64,000 bases of DNA, taken from assembly GCA_036426205.1 (NCBI GenBank), contig CM071568.1, positions 233,620,330 to 233,684,329 of the forward strand, in the 5' to 3' direction. The notes below the pieces were generated by a model that worked only from the letters and a program-made list of their open reading frames with translations, had not been told where the DNA came from and made no database searches. The position numbers and the translations under genes were made by a program. Shown here one piece after another: positions 1 to 10,850 of the stretch. Position 1 is the first letter of the stretch. Each line of letters opens with the position of its first letter. The stretch comes from Ascaphus truei. Lineage: Eukaryota; Chordata; Amphibia; Anura; Ascaphidae.

Positions 1-1059
1 TGTGAATGTGCTCACAAGTAATAGTGTGTGTGTGTACTGTATGTGTACTGTATGTGTACTGTATGTGTGTGTTGATTGGATTGCCTCTTTAAAGGGGCAA
101 TTCTAGAACCTGCATGAACTAATGTGTCATGTTTAATTCAGGAAGTCCAAGGGCACTTGGGTACTATAGGTTTTTTTGCCTTTTAAGGACAGGGTAGGCT
201 AAAGGTAAAGAATACTTGATTGAAACACACTTACCCATTCAGAAGTCAATAGAACAAAAGCAAACAAAATGTTATTTTAGTTTGATTAGATTTGTCTAGT
301 GAAACTAATTAGCCAATCAATTTTTTTTTTATTTCTTTTTTACAAAATGTTGTTTTCTATCCAGCAATGTGGGAAAGCATCTTTAAATGTGAACTTTTTG
401 TAAATAATGTATTTTACATTTCATACAGAAGTTTTAATGAATATAATAAATATATCCCCTAGATTATCAGCACAATGGACAAAGCATATGGGAAGTAATA
501 GACTGTAGCAAATGTGTATGTGTATATCTATCTCTATATCTCTATACAAGCATGATGGATTATTGCCTGGAAGTTGTTGCATTTTCATTTGAAATCTGGG
601 ACGCTGATAGGTTCTGTTTTTATTAACTATATATAATTACATAAGCGTGTCACACATCGTAAATTCAAATTGAATACTTCTGGTCATAGTAAAAGTGAAC
701 ACCAACAACGTTTTATTTTTTTAATTGGTTTACCTGAGTTCAGATAACTGACAGGATGGGTGTGGTTGCACATGTATCTGATCGTGATCGTACAAAATGC
801 AAACTGGAAAAACATGATTTATTTATTTTGGGCCTCTTACAAGCTGGAGGGTGTGTTCCTGTGAGAACCTGTGAGGTTGGTTACAATTATACTATTAACC
901 CTTTTAGGGTTAAAGAAAATTGGACTATGTGGTAAAATGTTTTGTGCAAGTTCCCAACTTTTCTCAAGAGTACAAACTTGAAAATGGAGTTCATTTGTTT
1001 CTCACAATGTCACATCTTTGCTTAGAGGGTCTTACCACACAATAAAGGAGAGCCACTGA
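1..1059. other. Non-coding AT-rich flank
   Basis: No gene is visible. Bases 1-75 hold a GT-rich stretch with three closely spaced TACTGTA heptamers. The first 25 bases (CTCACAAGTA and neighbours) resemble the right end of the small inverted-repeat element at 20224. The rest is AT-rich and unremarkable. Confidence 0.6.
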
Positions 1060-2345
1060 GACAGATTTAGGAGTGAGTAAAATGATTGCAATAGTTGGAA
1101 AGGCAGAGAATGCGGGTCTGTTAGTTTTAACAGTAGAGCGACAGAGGAAATGTTACAGAGGACAGAAATACATTATGAATGTGGTAGAGTCAAAAGTGAC
1201 ACTTGGGCAGCGTACTTGTGCTACTGGGTGTATGATGGTACTGCCAACAGTAATGTAGAAGGAGGCAGTAAGGCCAGGCTTGGGGGATGTTTTAGTCGGC
1301 GGAGGGACATCTAGCATGATATAGTGGAGAGATATTCACAGACTTTGGTCTATACAGCAGGTGTAAGGTTAGGGGTTAAAAAGTAAATTTGTGTGTCAAC
1401 AGCATAGAGGGAATATTTGAACACGAGATGTGATAAGTAGATATGGGTGAATTGTTTTTCCGAATTTGAATCCGCTGCGGATCATCCAGTTCCTTTGGTC
1501 CACGGATTTCAGCGGATCAATGTCAAAGGGCGATTTCGCATTTTGCAGATTTTTTATTACCAATACTCTTTGCCAATTCCATAACCCATGGACGGATTTG
1601 TAAAATCCAATCTGCGGATTAAACAATCCATTCACGGGTTGTATCCAATGGTAGATTTTGATGAATCCGCACTGATTGAAACTGCCCAAATCCGTTTGCA
1701 GTTTTTACACCACGAAACAGATTTTGGGGGTAACATCAGTGAAAATCCAGGAAATGGATTTGGGTGGTATTGCCCATCTCTAGTGACAAGGTCACCTAGA
1801 GAGACTGGGTCCAAAGAAAAGAGAAGAGGTTCCAGGACAAACCACTTGGGTACGCCCATAGAGAGATCAACAAAGGAGGAAGAGGTATTTGCCAAAAGAG
1901 ATGCTGAAAGTACACCGAAGGCTGTTTCGGTGAAATGAGCAATGTGAAACCAGATTGTAGAGGATATACAGTATGAGAAAATAGGTGTTGAGAAAATGGA
2001 GCAAGTGAGAGAATACAAGACATTCAAGGAGTTTAGAGGCAAAAGGCAGGAGGGGGACAGGGCAATTAATTATAGAGACAGGTAGGGTCAAGCTTGCTGT
2101 TTTTGAGTAAAGATATTACTTGCGTGCTTTGAGGAGGGAAAGGTAGCAGAAGAGAAGGAGGCGTTGAAAATGTGTAAGTATAGGGATTGGAGTAGAAGCA
2201 AGGGGTTTAAGGAGATGGCAGGTTATGGGGTTTAGAGGGGGAAGAGGAGATCAGTAGTGACACGTCCTCTGTCACAGAGGAAAAAAGGTCAAGGAAAGCA
2301 GGAGGAGAGTTAGGAAGAGGAGTAGAATATGAGGATCTGAGGGGA
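1060..2345 (-). mobile_element. L2-type LINE remnant (antisense)
   Basis: The plus strand here parallels the plus strand of the better-preserved L2 copy at 43.4-44.9 kb. Shared stretches include GCTACTGGGTG, CCAACAGTAATGT, GCGGAGGGACATC and GAGAAGAGGT, in the same order. The reverse-transcriptase sense strand is therefore minus. The copy is decayed, with frameshifts and stops throughout, and is split by a MITE at 1441-1780. Downstream to about 2345 the purine-rich text continues the LINE. The outer limits are approximate. Confidence 0.6.
1441..1780. mobile_element. MITE (ATGGGYGAA family) inserted in the L2
   Basis: About 340 bp whose ends are imperfect inverted repeats (ATATGGGTGAATTG at the left, reverse complement of TGCCCATCTC at the right). 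It is flanked by TAG at 1438-1440 and 1781-1783. It separates two stretches that are contiguous in the L2 copy at 44.5 kb, so it is a clear insertion. Internal text such as ATCCGCTGCGGATC and CAGCGGATCAATGTC recurs in the copy at 18938-19293. No transposase is encoded. The superfamily is uncertain; a 3-bp flank suggests a PIF/Harbinger-like element, but the second copy also fits a TA flank. Confidence 0.6.
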
Positions 2346-2766
2346 ATTCTTAAATAGAACATCAGCATGTGTAACATAGTTCACTGGATTGGGAAGTAAT
2401 TAAAACACTTATTTTTCTTTTTTTTTTAGACCTTTTCGCAGAAGGGCTATTCTCGTTATTCATAAAATATGGCTATATCACCTCGGCAGAAACGTTTGTT
2501 GCCTGCTTTCCTAAGCATAGCATTACAGTATTTGTAATGGTGCATTGTTAGTACTAAATTGTGTTTGCCCAACAAATAACTTGCAAAGAAACCCTGGTTT
2601 ATCTATTTATTTTTGTAAACCCATTGTTTTACTAACATTTGTATATTATAGGTGCAATAAGGGTCACTTGGTTATGGGCTGACGACTCTTACCCTTACTC
2701 TTTACCCAATTTTCAATATTAACCCATTTGTATCGTATTTCTACATACGGTAATCTAGTTTCTAAT

Positions 2767-2912
2767 TAGAGATGGGTGAACTGGTCCAAATACCCTTCCC
2801 TGTTTTTTTCACCAAATCTGAGCCCTCCACCAAAATCTGAATCTGCCATTTGATACAATCCAGTCAGATTTTTAAGAATCTGAGCAATGGATTACAAATC
2901 TGAGAGAGACAC
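2767..2912. mobile_element. Partial MITE of the ATGGGYGAA family
   Basis: Begins TTAGAGATGGGTGAAC after a TA-rich flank and carries family text (CCAAATCTG, GAATCTGCC). No matching right end was found, so it is truncated or very diverged. Confidence 0.4.
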
Positions 2913-2949
2913 TTCCAATTTATCAGTATTGTCTCTAGTTGTGTATATA

Positions 2950-3235
2950 TATCCCCTCAAATCTCCCTCCATTTTTATTATGGAGATATGCCTTTGCTGA
3001 AAAAGGAACACACCTGAGCTACCCTGGGAGATCTGCTAATGGCCAAGCAAAGTATATTTTAATGAGTCTCATTCCACACTTACTAAAAAGGCTTCCATGC
3101 CATCTAAATAGAATTGATAAGCCTGGCATCTAGTGACTGGAATAGTGTACAGGACTAGAACCCACAGACACTACTTTTCTAAGCAGAAGCTCTAGCAGTG
3201 TGAGCTAAGCCACCTGATGGCTAGTGCATCATTGT
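2950..3235 (-). mobile_element. tRNA-derived SINE, minus copy
   Basis: On the minus strand a pol III-like promoter is visible: an A-box-like TGGCTTAGCTCAC and, about 45 bases on, a B-box-like GGTTCTAGTCC. The 3' body (ATCTCCCAGGGTAGCTCAGG, then TTTTTCAGCA) is also present in the plus-strand copy at 4225-4500. The shared tRNA-like head and shared body mark a SINE family. It is degenerate and encodes nothing. Confidence 0.5.
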
Positions 3236-3727
3236 AACTGTCTACTACCATATATCCATGGGATATCTCTATTGTTGATTATATTGTTCAAAGGAATTCA
3301 AGCACAAAGTAATATGTACTGAGGACTCTGAGTTACTGAGGTCAGGTGAAATTAAATAAAACACAGTTTTTCTGATACACAAGTAAAAATGAGGTGAAGC
3401 ACAGCAAATAGAGCAGATGCAGAGAGAAAGTAATATATCAAAGTGACCTGGTGACCACAGTTAGTACTTGTAATCTTATAAAAGATAAAGACAATGGCCC
3501 ATATTTACTAAGCAGTGTTCTGCCATAGGGCACCTACGGTGCTGGAATACATTACCACCAATTCAAATGAATGAACTGTAAGGTGTCTCCCCATGCCTTA
3601 CGGTGTCTAATGGCAGAAGACTGTTTATGACATTTGGTTCTCTAGCCAAGAAGAGGGTAAAGTGCTTTGTACAGGAATAAGCAATCAAAACTAAACTACT
3701 GTGACAGAGGTGCTAGCTATTTGCTGG
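3236..3727. other. Non-coding repeat-rich gap
   Basis: No gene seen. Around 3498-3640 an imperfect fold-back (GCCATAGGGCACC ... GGTGTCTAATGGC) suggests a small degenerate MITE. Confidence 0.4.
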
Positions 3728-3800
3728 TTTAGTTCACACTTCTAAAGCTTTTGTCATAAATAACAGGTTTTGTGGGTTCAACTTTTGATCCTGGTGGGGC
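3728..3800 (+). mobile_element. SINE head fragment
   Basis: TGGTTTAGTTCACAC followed by GGGTTCAACTTTTGATCCTG resembles the A-box and B-box spacing of the neighbouring SINE copies. Only the tRNA-like head is recognisable. Confidence 0.35.
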
Positions 3801-4224
3801 TGATACCATACCCCATTTCTCATACGGTGCATTAGACTTGCAAACCCAATAACACTTTGTGTGCTTTGACATGCTTTGCTTTTACATGCTTTTGTGTGCT
3901 TTGACAATCACTTCCTGCAGTTCGTAGAGTTTTAGTTATTTAAACATAAATCAATTCAGTATGTGCCTGGCACTCTGGCAGGTGACACACTGAATATGTT
4001 TTCACTTTTTCTGTTACACCGTAGCCACCTTTGTGAATATCCATCATGTAGCACAAAAATGAGTGCTCATAACTGTAGTAGCTCTCTCCCCCTCACTTCC
4101 TTTAAATTCAGACCACTTCCACTTTTAGGTTGGCAGTTTAATGTTCTTTGTGGAGCACACCTGAGATACCTGTGAGATATGCTTATAGCTAGATTAACTA
4201 CACGTGTGAGCAGTTCAAAAGTAG

Positions 4225-4500
4225 GATTTGACAGTAATGCTTTCCAGCAGCTTGTTTTGCTCGCACTGCTAGAGCTGCTGCCTAGAAAAGCAGTCGTTGT
4301 CGGTTCTAGTCCTGTTGGGTCTGATGCCATTCCAGCTACTGGTGCTTTGTTTATCAACTCATTATAGTTCTTTTTGGAAGTGTGGGATGGGACTGATGCT
4401 AATGTCTATGCAAAATATATTTAAATATCTCCCAGCGTACCTCAGGTGTGTATCCTTTTCAGCACAGTCATCTCTCCCTGGAGATACTACTGAATTGAAA
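4225..4500 (+). mobile_element. tRNA-derived SINE, plus copy
   Basis: Carries CTCGCACTGCTAGAGCTGCT and the B-box-like GGTTCTAGTCCTG, then the family body ATCTCCCAGCGTACCTCAGG and CCTTTTCAGCACAG. It is in opposite orientation to the copy at 2950-3235. A short antisense fragment of the same body lies at about 4157-4200. Short open frames here are incidental. Confidence 0.5.
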
Positions 4501-4514
4501 GACTGATTTTTAAC

Positions 4515-4640
4515 AATCCATCATTTGGATTTTCAGTGATAGGCAAAAAATGGCATATTTGCCTTTTATGAGACTGTTCCGCAGCTGAAAGGAACTGGCC
4601 AATCCGCAGAGGATTCAAATAAGAAAAAAAATGTGCCCAG
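4515..4640. mobile_element. MITE fragment (ATGGGYGAA family)
   Basis: Text such as CCGCAGCTGAAAGGAACTGG and CCAATCCGCAGAGGATTC parallels the copies at 1441, 18938 and 30240. Neither terminus is well preserved. Confidence 0.35.
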
Positions 4641-4794
4641 CTCTTGTTCTAATACAGTGTGTACTTGGATAAGGTGTGTGTGCACACTCGCACACATGCA
4701 CACCTTACCCAAACCCATGGATCTTGGTAATAGAACAAGCAGCACATCTCGGGTGCTGTAGGTGAATCACAAAAACATGTAGTTCCCAAACAGA

Positions 4795-4832
4795 TACAAC
4801 ATTTCAGTCCTTAAAGCAGGACCTTCATCACC
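4795..4832 (-). ncRNA. Degenerate hammerhead-ribozyme-like motif
   Basis: The minus strand reads UGAUGA, a pairing arm AGGUCC, a loop, AGGACU, then GAAAU and GUUG. This is the order of a hammerhead core with stem II. The first core base is G rather than C (GUGAUGA), so it is probably inactive. It sits in unannotated repeat DNA and is likely an old Penelope-element end. Confidence 0.35.
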
Positions 4833-4839
4833 CATGTCT

Positions 4840-6249
4840 ATTTGGTTCCTATGCTATATGCACTCGCCAATATATGCCAAAGTTCTCTATAGGTGTTCCT
4901 GCTGTTTTTGCTCTCAACTGAATACATTTTATTTTTTTTTCATTATGGTGTGCCTGACTTTGTATTATGTCCAATACCTAATGCATTCAGGCGTATTGCA
5001 CCCAGTTCCAATGAGACATACACGCATGAGCATAAAATAAAAACAGTATGAAAAGAAGAGCAAGCCTACAGTAGCAAAAGTTGAAAGTATTGATTAATAA
5101 ATAATACATATAGAATATGTATAAAAGAATAGAATATAGAATAAAAGATATACATTTTTAGTTTTGGGGTTTCTTAGCAGAGACATACTGTACACGCATG
5201 AGCGGAAAAAATATTTAACATTTAGAAGAAGCGACGTTGTATTTTTGTATTTTTTTTGTATTTTTTCCCTTTATTATCCTGTACAAATACAACACTTAAT
5301 TCGTACAAAATACTTATTTCCCATGTAAACCATACAGTATGAACTCCTAACATGAATCTACAGATTACAATTACACACACACTTGCAGAACTGTACGGCA
5401 ATAAAAGACAGGTTCAGTTGCTATTAGATTTTTAAAACAACAACTCGCGATCGCCCACTTGAGTTTCTCGACGGTATTGCAGACCGTGCCAAAATGCAAT
5501 TTTCTGAACCCGATGCAAACCCGAGTCAACACGCGTCTTAAGGCAGTAGGGTTGGAAGAAATTGCGCGCAATCACATGGGTATTCCGAGGTATAAACCAC
5601 GTGATTTGCTAAAATTATGGCCGCTGCATCTGTATGTACTGTATGTACGTGGCAAATGGCTCCCCTTATGTAGTGCTGTTGTTTGCCCAGGCTCTTCGTG
5701 ACACAGTCTTCTAGGGTTTCATTTGTAGAAAAGGGGGACAAACATGTGTATACACACAAGGGGCACTCAACCCTCAACCTTCAGCGGTTTATTTCTCCAT
5801 TAGTGACACTAAACATTTTAAACACCGTCACTTTAAGAACAAAAGAAATCCTAAAAGGAAACATCTACTCCTGTCAGGAGTCTAACTCACATGCATATCC
5901 CTGTCTGCAATATTGGCTGGCTATGCCAGTTACAGTACCAACTTTAAATAACACACAGGTATAATAACGTTGAGTCCTTAACTGTGAGATGGGGACAGCA
6001 TCCCATTAGATCCTCAGATGCTGCAACAAATGGGGGGCCATCTACCCCGGACTGGATATGGGGGATCAGAAGTTTTTCTCCCAGCCTCCAAGCTTTAAGA
6101 GAGAGACTGGAGCAGAAAACCTCACTGCAATATATTCCTGTTCCTTAATTAGAAGAGCAGGTGAGGGAAATCAGAACTATTGTAAAGTCTGGTATGGATT
6201 TCCTATCCACCAGCCTTAGTGACTGTGAATCTGTGGAGTGGATCACTTC
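4840..6249. other. Intergenic, with a CpG-containing patch
   Basis: No gene is supported. Bases about 5440-5650 stand out from the AT-rich surroundings by frequent CpG (CGCGATCGCC, ACACGCGTC, TTGCGCGCAATC). The open frames across this patch resemble nothing I recognise. It may be part of a decayed transposable element. Confidence 0.4.
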
Positions 6250-6960
6250 CATACTAAGTCTGCACTTTCTTCTATAAATCTGTAACTCCCCACGAAAAAG
6301 GCAGGACCCCGGTACTGAGGTGGGAAAGTGTAAAACTGCGCACCTACAGCAGCGGAGGCACGCCTGGGGGTGGATTGTCAGTGTAGCCGAGGTCGTAGGG
6401 TGGAGCCAGTGGGATGGTGAATGTCCGTATTGCCGAGGTCAAGGGTTGGAGCCAGCAGGGTAATAGTGTCCAATAGCCGAGGTCAGGGTTGGAGAGGTAC
6501 ACCTAGTCAGAGGCAAGATGGGGTCATTATCCAGAGAGGGGTCCTAAGTCAAGCCAGGTCGGTACACAAGAAAACAAACAGCAGAGGGACAAGGCAAGGC
6601 AGAGGCTAGGAACAGGACATGGAAAACACAAAGCTACCAGGAACTGGGCTCAGTAATGTTGGAGTGAGACAGCTGAGCATATATAGGAGATCTGGGTGAA
6701 TCAGACAGAGAGGAGGAGCGGAGGCACGGCCTCCGGATGCAGAGATTGGCTGTAAGGTGCAGGGGACAGGTGGGAGAGATTTGCCTCGCAGGTGGGGAGC
6801 GGTGCACGACAGCATGTGTGTGCGTTGCACGTGACAGACGCGCATTGAGGAAGAGGGGCGGAGTCAACCTCCGTGGCTGGGTACCAGGAGCTCCATGTGC
6901 GCTCACGCTCTTTAAGCGGTGCGGAGGTGTGTGGAGCATCAGGTAAGGAGGGAATACGCC
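6250..6960. mobile_element. LTR-like fragment
   Basis: GC- and purine-rich text with repeated GCCGAGGTCA-type phrases, CAAGGCAAGGCAGAGGC and a TATATAGG stretch near 6680. This is the texture of frog Ty3-type LTRs. Neither terminus nor a target duplication could be fixed, so this is a weak call from composition and phrasing only. Confidence 0.3.
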
Positions 6961-7027
6961 ATGGGGGACGCGTTCCCCGATTCCGCATAAAATCAGACAG
7001 AAAGCCTAGGACTATGTCAGTGTATAT

Positions 7028-7029
7028 AC

Positions 7030-7080
<51 letters not shown>
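7028..7080. repeat. (AT)n microsatellite
   Basis: Uninterrupted alternating AT over about 45 bases. Translated frames through it give meaningless Tyr-Ile repeats. Confidence 0.95.
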
Positions 7081-7081
<1 letters not shown>

Positions 7082-7146
7082 CAATAAAACAGAGGGGCAG
7101 CTGGTTACTCCCATCAAAGTGAAATTGTTTGGTGCATGTCCTATAG

Positions 7147-8595
7147 AAATAAACAGAGAAAACGGTCATCCCTAGCAAGGGAAGACAAAGGACAGCACTC
7201 AAGGATAAATGGAAACAAAAAAATCTGTATTCAGATGGTATAGCACAAACAAGACCAACGTTTCGGTCCTTGTAGGACCTTCCTCAGGGTTGTGCTAGAG
7301 AACACTGGCCAGTGGATACCTTATATACCTAAACCCACATCAAGTGGAAGCAATCTGGATAGCTAATTAGTCCCATGATTAATCCCATAGTGTCAGGAGT
7401 CTCATTACAGCCATCATAAGATCAGCTGTGTGGAAGGAAGCATCAAACAGTATTAATGCTCTTGCTGCTGGTGGCCACTTGGAGTGTCGTTGGGTCGCGT
7501 CCTGTGTTGCCTTGAATCACGGCTTCAAAGTGCTTTGGGGGATACTTCACAGCATCATTTGGAGCGTATGCGCAGCCCAGCAAGTCAGAGCAAAGAGCAA
7601 GAAGGCGTCCCACGTTGCCAGGCGACACAATATTCTCCTTGCAAAACACAGCTGTCAGCAAAACTAGGCAACGATCCAACAGCAGAAAGGGAACGTCTTT
7701 AGCAATATTGCAGCGCTCATATAGACAGCAATGGGATGAATATCAATGGGTAATCTAAAAAATAGAGAAGTGGGGAGCAAACGTGATTGAGGGGAAAGGA
7801 AATAAAAGCAAGAATTTCATGTAATCACAGGCTAATAAATTAAAAATAGCATGTAAACAAAGGGTCAACAAGCAAATGAACTGACTAAAGGTACCATATG
7901 TAACCATCAGAATCATGGTACATGTTAATAGTGTTAAATACTAATGATGTAAACACACAGTTGGACAGTGGGGGGGGGGGGAAGACAAACAAAACCACAA
8001 CGGAAGAGGCAGGGGATACATAAAGGAAAAGAGTGCTGGTGTCAGCCATCAGGGAGAGGTAAACACAATGAATACATATTGCGATGTATGAAATAAAGAT
8101 CATAGAAAACAACCAAGTTTGAAGTCTTCATTAAGCCCTCTCGGGGCCATTGTGTTCAACTCAAAGATGAGTCTTGTTTCCAGCTGGAGCAGAAGCTTGC
8201 CCCTGTCGCCCCCGCGTGGTGGCACATGGGATTGGAGAAGGGAATGCATCGCATTGTGGCAAGACTATGTTTATGATCATCATTCTCATTTAGCTCAAGC
8301 AGTGCTTTCCGGATTAATGATCTGTGTAGGCATATTCTCTCCTTTAACATTCGTGTGGTTTTGCCCACATAGTACAACCGACATTGGCAACGGATGAAAT
8401 AAACCACGAAGCGGCTCTCGCAGTTGAGGAACTCCTTGATTTTGATCGCTTTGTCACTGTGGAGATGCGCGTATTTTTTGCCCAAGATCATATGTTGGCA
8501 ATTCGTGCACCCATGGCATTTGTAGACTCCCGGAGTCCTCGTAAGCCAGTTGGTCGTATTTGTATATTTGGTCACAGGGTCAGATTGTAAAAGAG
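7147..8595 (-). mobile_element. Penelope-like element, left inverted arm
   Basis: This stretch is the reverse complement of 8695-10747, apart from the solo LTR inserted in the right arm. From the outside inwards it holds a shared end (CATCCCTAGCAAGGGAAGAC), a hammerhead-like motif at 7257-7287, a 3' UTR-like stretch, and the GIY-YIG coding part. Both arms keep the outer 3' end, so this is a head-to-head pair, not a simple 5' inversion. About 100 bases (8596-8694) form the unpaired centre. Confidence 0.7.
7257..7287 (-). ncRNA. Hammerhead-ribozyme-like motif (left arm)
   Basis: On the minus strand CUGAGGA is followed by a stem II of GGUCC/GGACC around a short loop, then GAAAC and GUUGG. Hammerhead cores read CUGANGA ... 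GAAA, and the seventh position is tolerant, so the core is intact here. Penelope-like elements are known to carry such ribozymes. Activity is not shown. Confidence 0.5.
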
Positions 8596-8743
8596 AATCA
8601 CCAATATTCCGCCCACGTCTGTAGCAAAACAGTGGTGGTTTGTTAAAGTATGGCCCAATTTTTTTATCGTTGGTAAGTATATGCCAATGCCTCTGTACAC
8701 TTTTACAATCTGAACCTGTGACCAAATATACAAATACGACCAA
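8156..8743 (-). pseudogene. Penelope C-terminal fragment with GIY-YIG domain
   Basis: A 195-codon open stretch resembling the C-terminal third of a Penelope-like polyprotein. It contains a Cys-rich linker (CHGCTNC, residues about 75-81), then a GIY-YIG endonuclease core: VVYFIRC, then LYYVGKTTRMLKERI with the Arg-containing helix. The domain nicks target DNA for insertion. The reverse transcriptase that should precede it is missing. About 15 residues present in the right arm (GIY-YIG region, after NENDDH) are absent here. It is a remnant with no expected product. Confidence 0.65.
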
Positions 8744-8773
8744 CTGGCTTATGAGGACTCCGGGAGTCTACAA

Positions 8774-9178
8774 ATGCCATGGGTGCACGAATTGCCAACA
8801 TACTGTATGATCTTGGGCAAAAAATACGCGCATCCCCACATTGGCAAAGCCATCAAAATCAAGGACTTCCTCAATTGCGAGAGCCGCTTCGTGGTTTATT
8901 TCATCCGTTGCCCATGTGGGTTGTACTACGTGGGCAAAACCACACAGATGTTAAAGGAGAGAATATGCCTACACAGATCATCAATCCGGAAAGCACTGCT
9001 TGAGCTAAATGAGAATGATGATCATGAACTACAGCCTGTGGCAAGACATTTAAAAAAATGTAAACATAGTCTTGCCGCAATGCGATGCATGCCCTTCTCC
9101 AATCCCATGCGCCACCACGCGGGGGCGAGAGGGGCAAGCTTCTGCTCCAGCTGGAAACAAGACTCATCTTTGAGTTGA
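8774..9178 (+). pseudogene. Penelope GIY-YIG fragment, right arm
   Basis: A 134-codon open stretch with the same GIY-YIG core as the left arm (VVYFIRCPCGLYYVGKTTQM). It retains the segment ELQPVARHLKKC that the left arm lost. The upstream Cys-rich linker is in another frame because of a CTGTA insertion near 8810, so this copy cannot encode the full domain. The 3' coding end (SSWKQDSSLS) matches the left arm. Confidence 0.65.
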
Positions 9179-9437
9179 ACACAATGGCCCCGAGAGGGCT
9201 TAATGAAGACTTAAAACTTGGTTGTTAACTATGATCTTTATTTCATACATCGCAATATGTATTCATTGTGTTTCCTTCATGTATCCCCTGCCTCTTCCCT
9301 GTTGTGGTTTTATTTGTCTTCCCTCCCCCTCCCCCCCCCTACTGTCCAGCTGTGTGTTTACATCATTAGTATTTAACACGTACCATCATTCTGATGGTTA
9401 CATATGGTACCTTTAGTCAGTTAATTTGCTTATTGAC

Positions 9438-10024
9438 TGTAACAGGGGACTTATCCCTGTTCACAAATGTGCCTCTAATCCAGCAGTGTGGTGGTTAACT
9501 GCTGGTAGACAATTAACTAACACCACCTGGCTGATTACAGGGGTTAGAAAAAGCCTGCCTCTGAGACAGGAAGTGAGACTCCTTAGTCCACAACTGGGCT
9601 GAACAAGGAGACAGACGTCTTGAGCCTGCCAAAAGAGACTGCAAGCTGACAACAAGACACAGGGGATAATACTTCTATACCTGGATCCTGACATTGCCTT
9701 ATCACAGATGGGTGTGGACACCAGGAGAACAAAGAAGCCTTCCCCTACAGCAACCCAGCTAATAGATAATAGTCTTTAAAGAAAAGTCTTATCTATGTCT
9801 ATCTAAGTATATGAATGTCTCTATGATTTGGGCTGGTGAATCGCTGGGCTAACCATGCAGTTAGAGAGCTGGATCAAAAGTGTATATATATACTCCAGAG
9901 TGGAGCAGATTTTGTTTGCTGATTTACATGTTTGCTGTGTTTAAAGCAACAGGCGCAATAAAGCCTTATTTTAATTTCACCTTAAAACAGTCTCCATTGC
10001 ATACCTCTGAACACGTCTCTTACA
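9438..10024 (+). mobile_element. Solo LTR, 587 bp
   Basis: Begins TGTAACAGGG and ends CTCTTACA (TG...CA), with a perfect 5-bp target duplication TTGAC at 9433-9437 and 10025-10029. The left Penelope arm lacks it and has a single TTGAC there, giving an empty-site comparison. Inside, TATATATA near 9883 and AATAAA near 9957 are in LTR order. No internal retroviral genes remain, so it formed by LTR-LTR recombination. Confidence 0.85.
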
Positions 10025-10606
10025 TTGACCCTTTCGTTTACATGCTATTTTTAACTTATTAGCCTGTGATTACATGACATTTTTGCTTTTATTTCCTTTC
10101 CCCTCAATCACGTTTGTTCCCCACTTCTCTATTTTTTAGATTACCCATTGATATTCATCCCATTGCTGTCTATATGAGCGCTGCAATATTGCTAAAGACG
10201 TTCCCTTTCTGCTGTTGGATCGTTGCCTAGTTTTGCTGACAGCTGTGTTTTGCAAGGAGAATATTGCGTCGCCTGGCAACGTGGGATGCCTTCTTGCTCT
10301 TTGCTCTGACTTGCTGGGCTGCGCATACGCTCCAAATGACGCTGTGAAGTATCCTCCAAAGCACTTTGATGCCGTGATTCAAGGCAACACAGGACGCGAC
10401 CCAACGGCACTCCAAGTGGCCACCAGCAGCAAGAGCATGTATACTGTTTGATGCTTCCTTCCACACAGCTGATCTAATGACGGCTGTAATGAGACTCCTG
10501 ACACTATGGGATTGATCATGGGACTAATTAGCTATCCAGATTGCTTTCACTTGGTGTGGGTTTAGGTATATAAGGTATCCACTGGCCAGTGTTCTCTAGC
10601 ACAACC

Positions 10607-10634
10607 CTGAGGAAGGTCCTACAAGGACCGAAAC
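10607..10634 (+). ncRNA. Hammerhead-ribozyme-like motif (right arm)
   Basis: CUGAGGA (10607-10613), stem II GGUCC/GGACC, then GAAAC (10630-10634) and GUUGG. This fits the CUGANGA ... GAAA core and mirrors the left-arm motif. The sequence alone does not show the cleavage site or the stem I/III closure. Confidence 0.5.
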
Positions 10635-10747
10635 GTTGGTCTTGTTTGTGCTGTACCATCTGAATACAGTTTTTTTTCTTGCCATTTATCCTTGAGTGCT
10701 GTCCTTTGTCTTCCCTTGCTAGGGATGACTGCTTTCTCTGTTTATTT

Positions 10748-10850
10748 ATTACTCAATACCGTTCTTTGGCTAACTAACTAAATGCTTTTATTTGTGTGAG
10801 CTTTTGAGATACACTGATCTCTTCTTTGGGCGATGTTACAATGGATGAAG
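10748..10850 (-). mobile_element. Penelope-type tail with eroded hammerhead motif
   Basis: On the minus strand this reads AAGAAGAGATCAGTGTATCT, then AAAAGCTCACAC, then GCATTTAGTTAG and AACGGTATTGAG. It is a diverged copy of the tail at 26608-26700. The core is damaged (CCAAAGA for CUGANGA, CAAAAG for CGAAAG). It abuts the inverted pair on its right. Confidence 0.45.

Larger units (their letters stand above)
8695..10747 (+). mobile_element. Penelope-like element, right inverted arm
   Basis: Plus-strand partner of 7147-8595. It runs from the GIY-YIG coding part through the 3' region to a hammerhead-like motif at 10607-10634 and the shared end at about 10718-10747. A 587-bp solo LTR interrupts it at 9438-10024; removing that LTR restores alignment with the left arm. 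At about 8810 the right arm has five extra bases (CTGTA) that break the reading frame. Confidence 0.7.

Noticed and set aside
3728..3800. A genuine tRNA gene suggested by A/B-box-like words
   Set aside because: No cloverleaf can be drawn and the text matches the neighbouring SINE heads.
5440..5650. CpG-containing patch as a gene promoter or exon
   Set aside because: No splice-consistent frame, no TATA or recognised domain; kept only as an unexplained patch.
6701..7175. Frames rich in Tyr-Ile repeats on both strands
   Set aside because: They cross the (AT)n microsatellite.
7147..10747. Twin priming as the explanation for this inverted pair
   Set aside because: Both arms retain the 3' end, which twin priming does not give.
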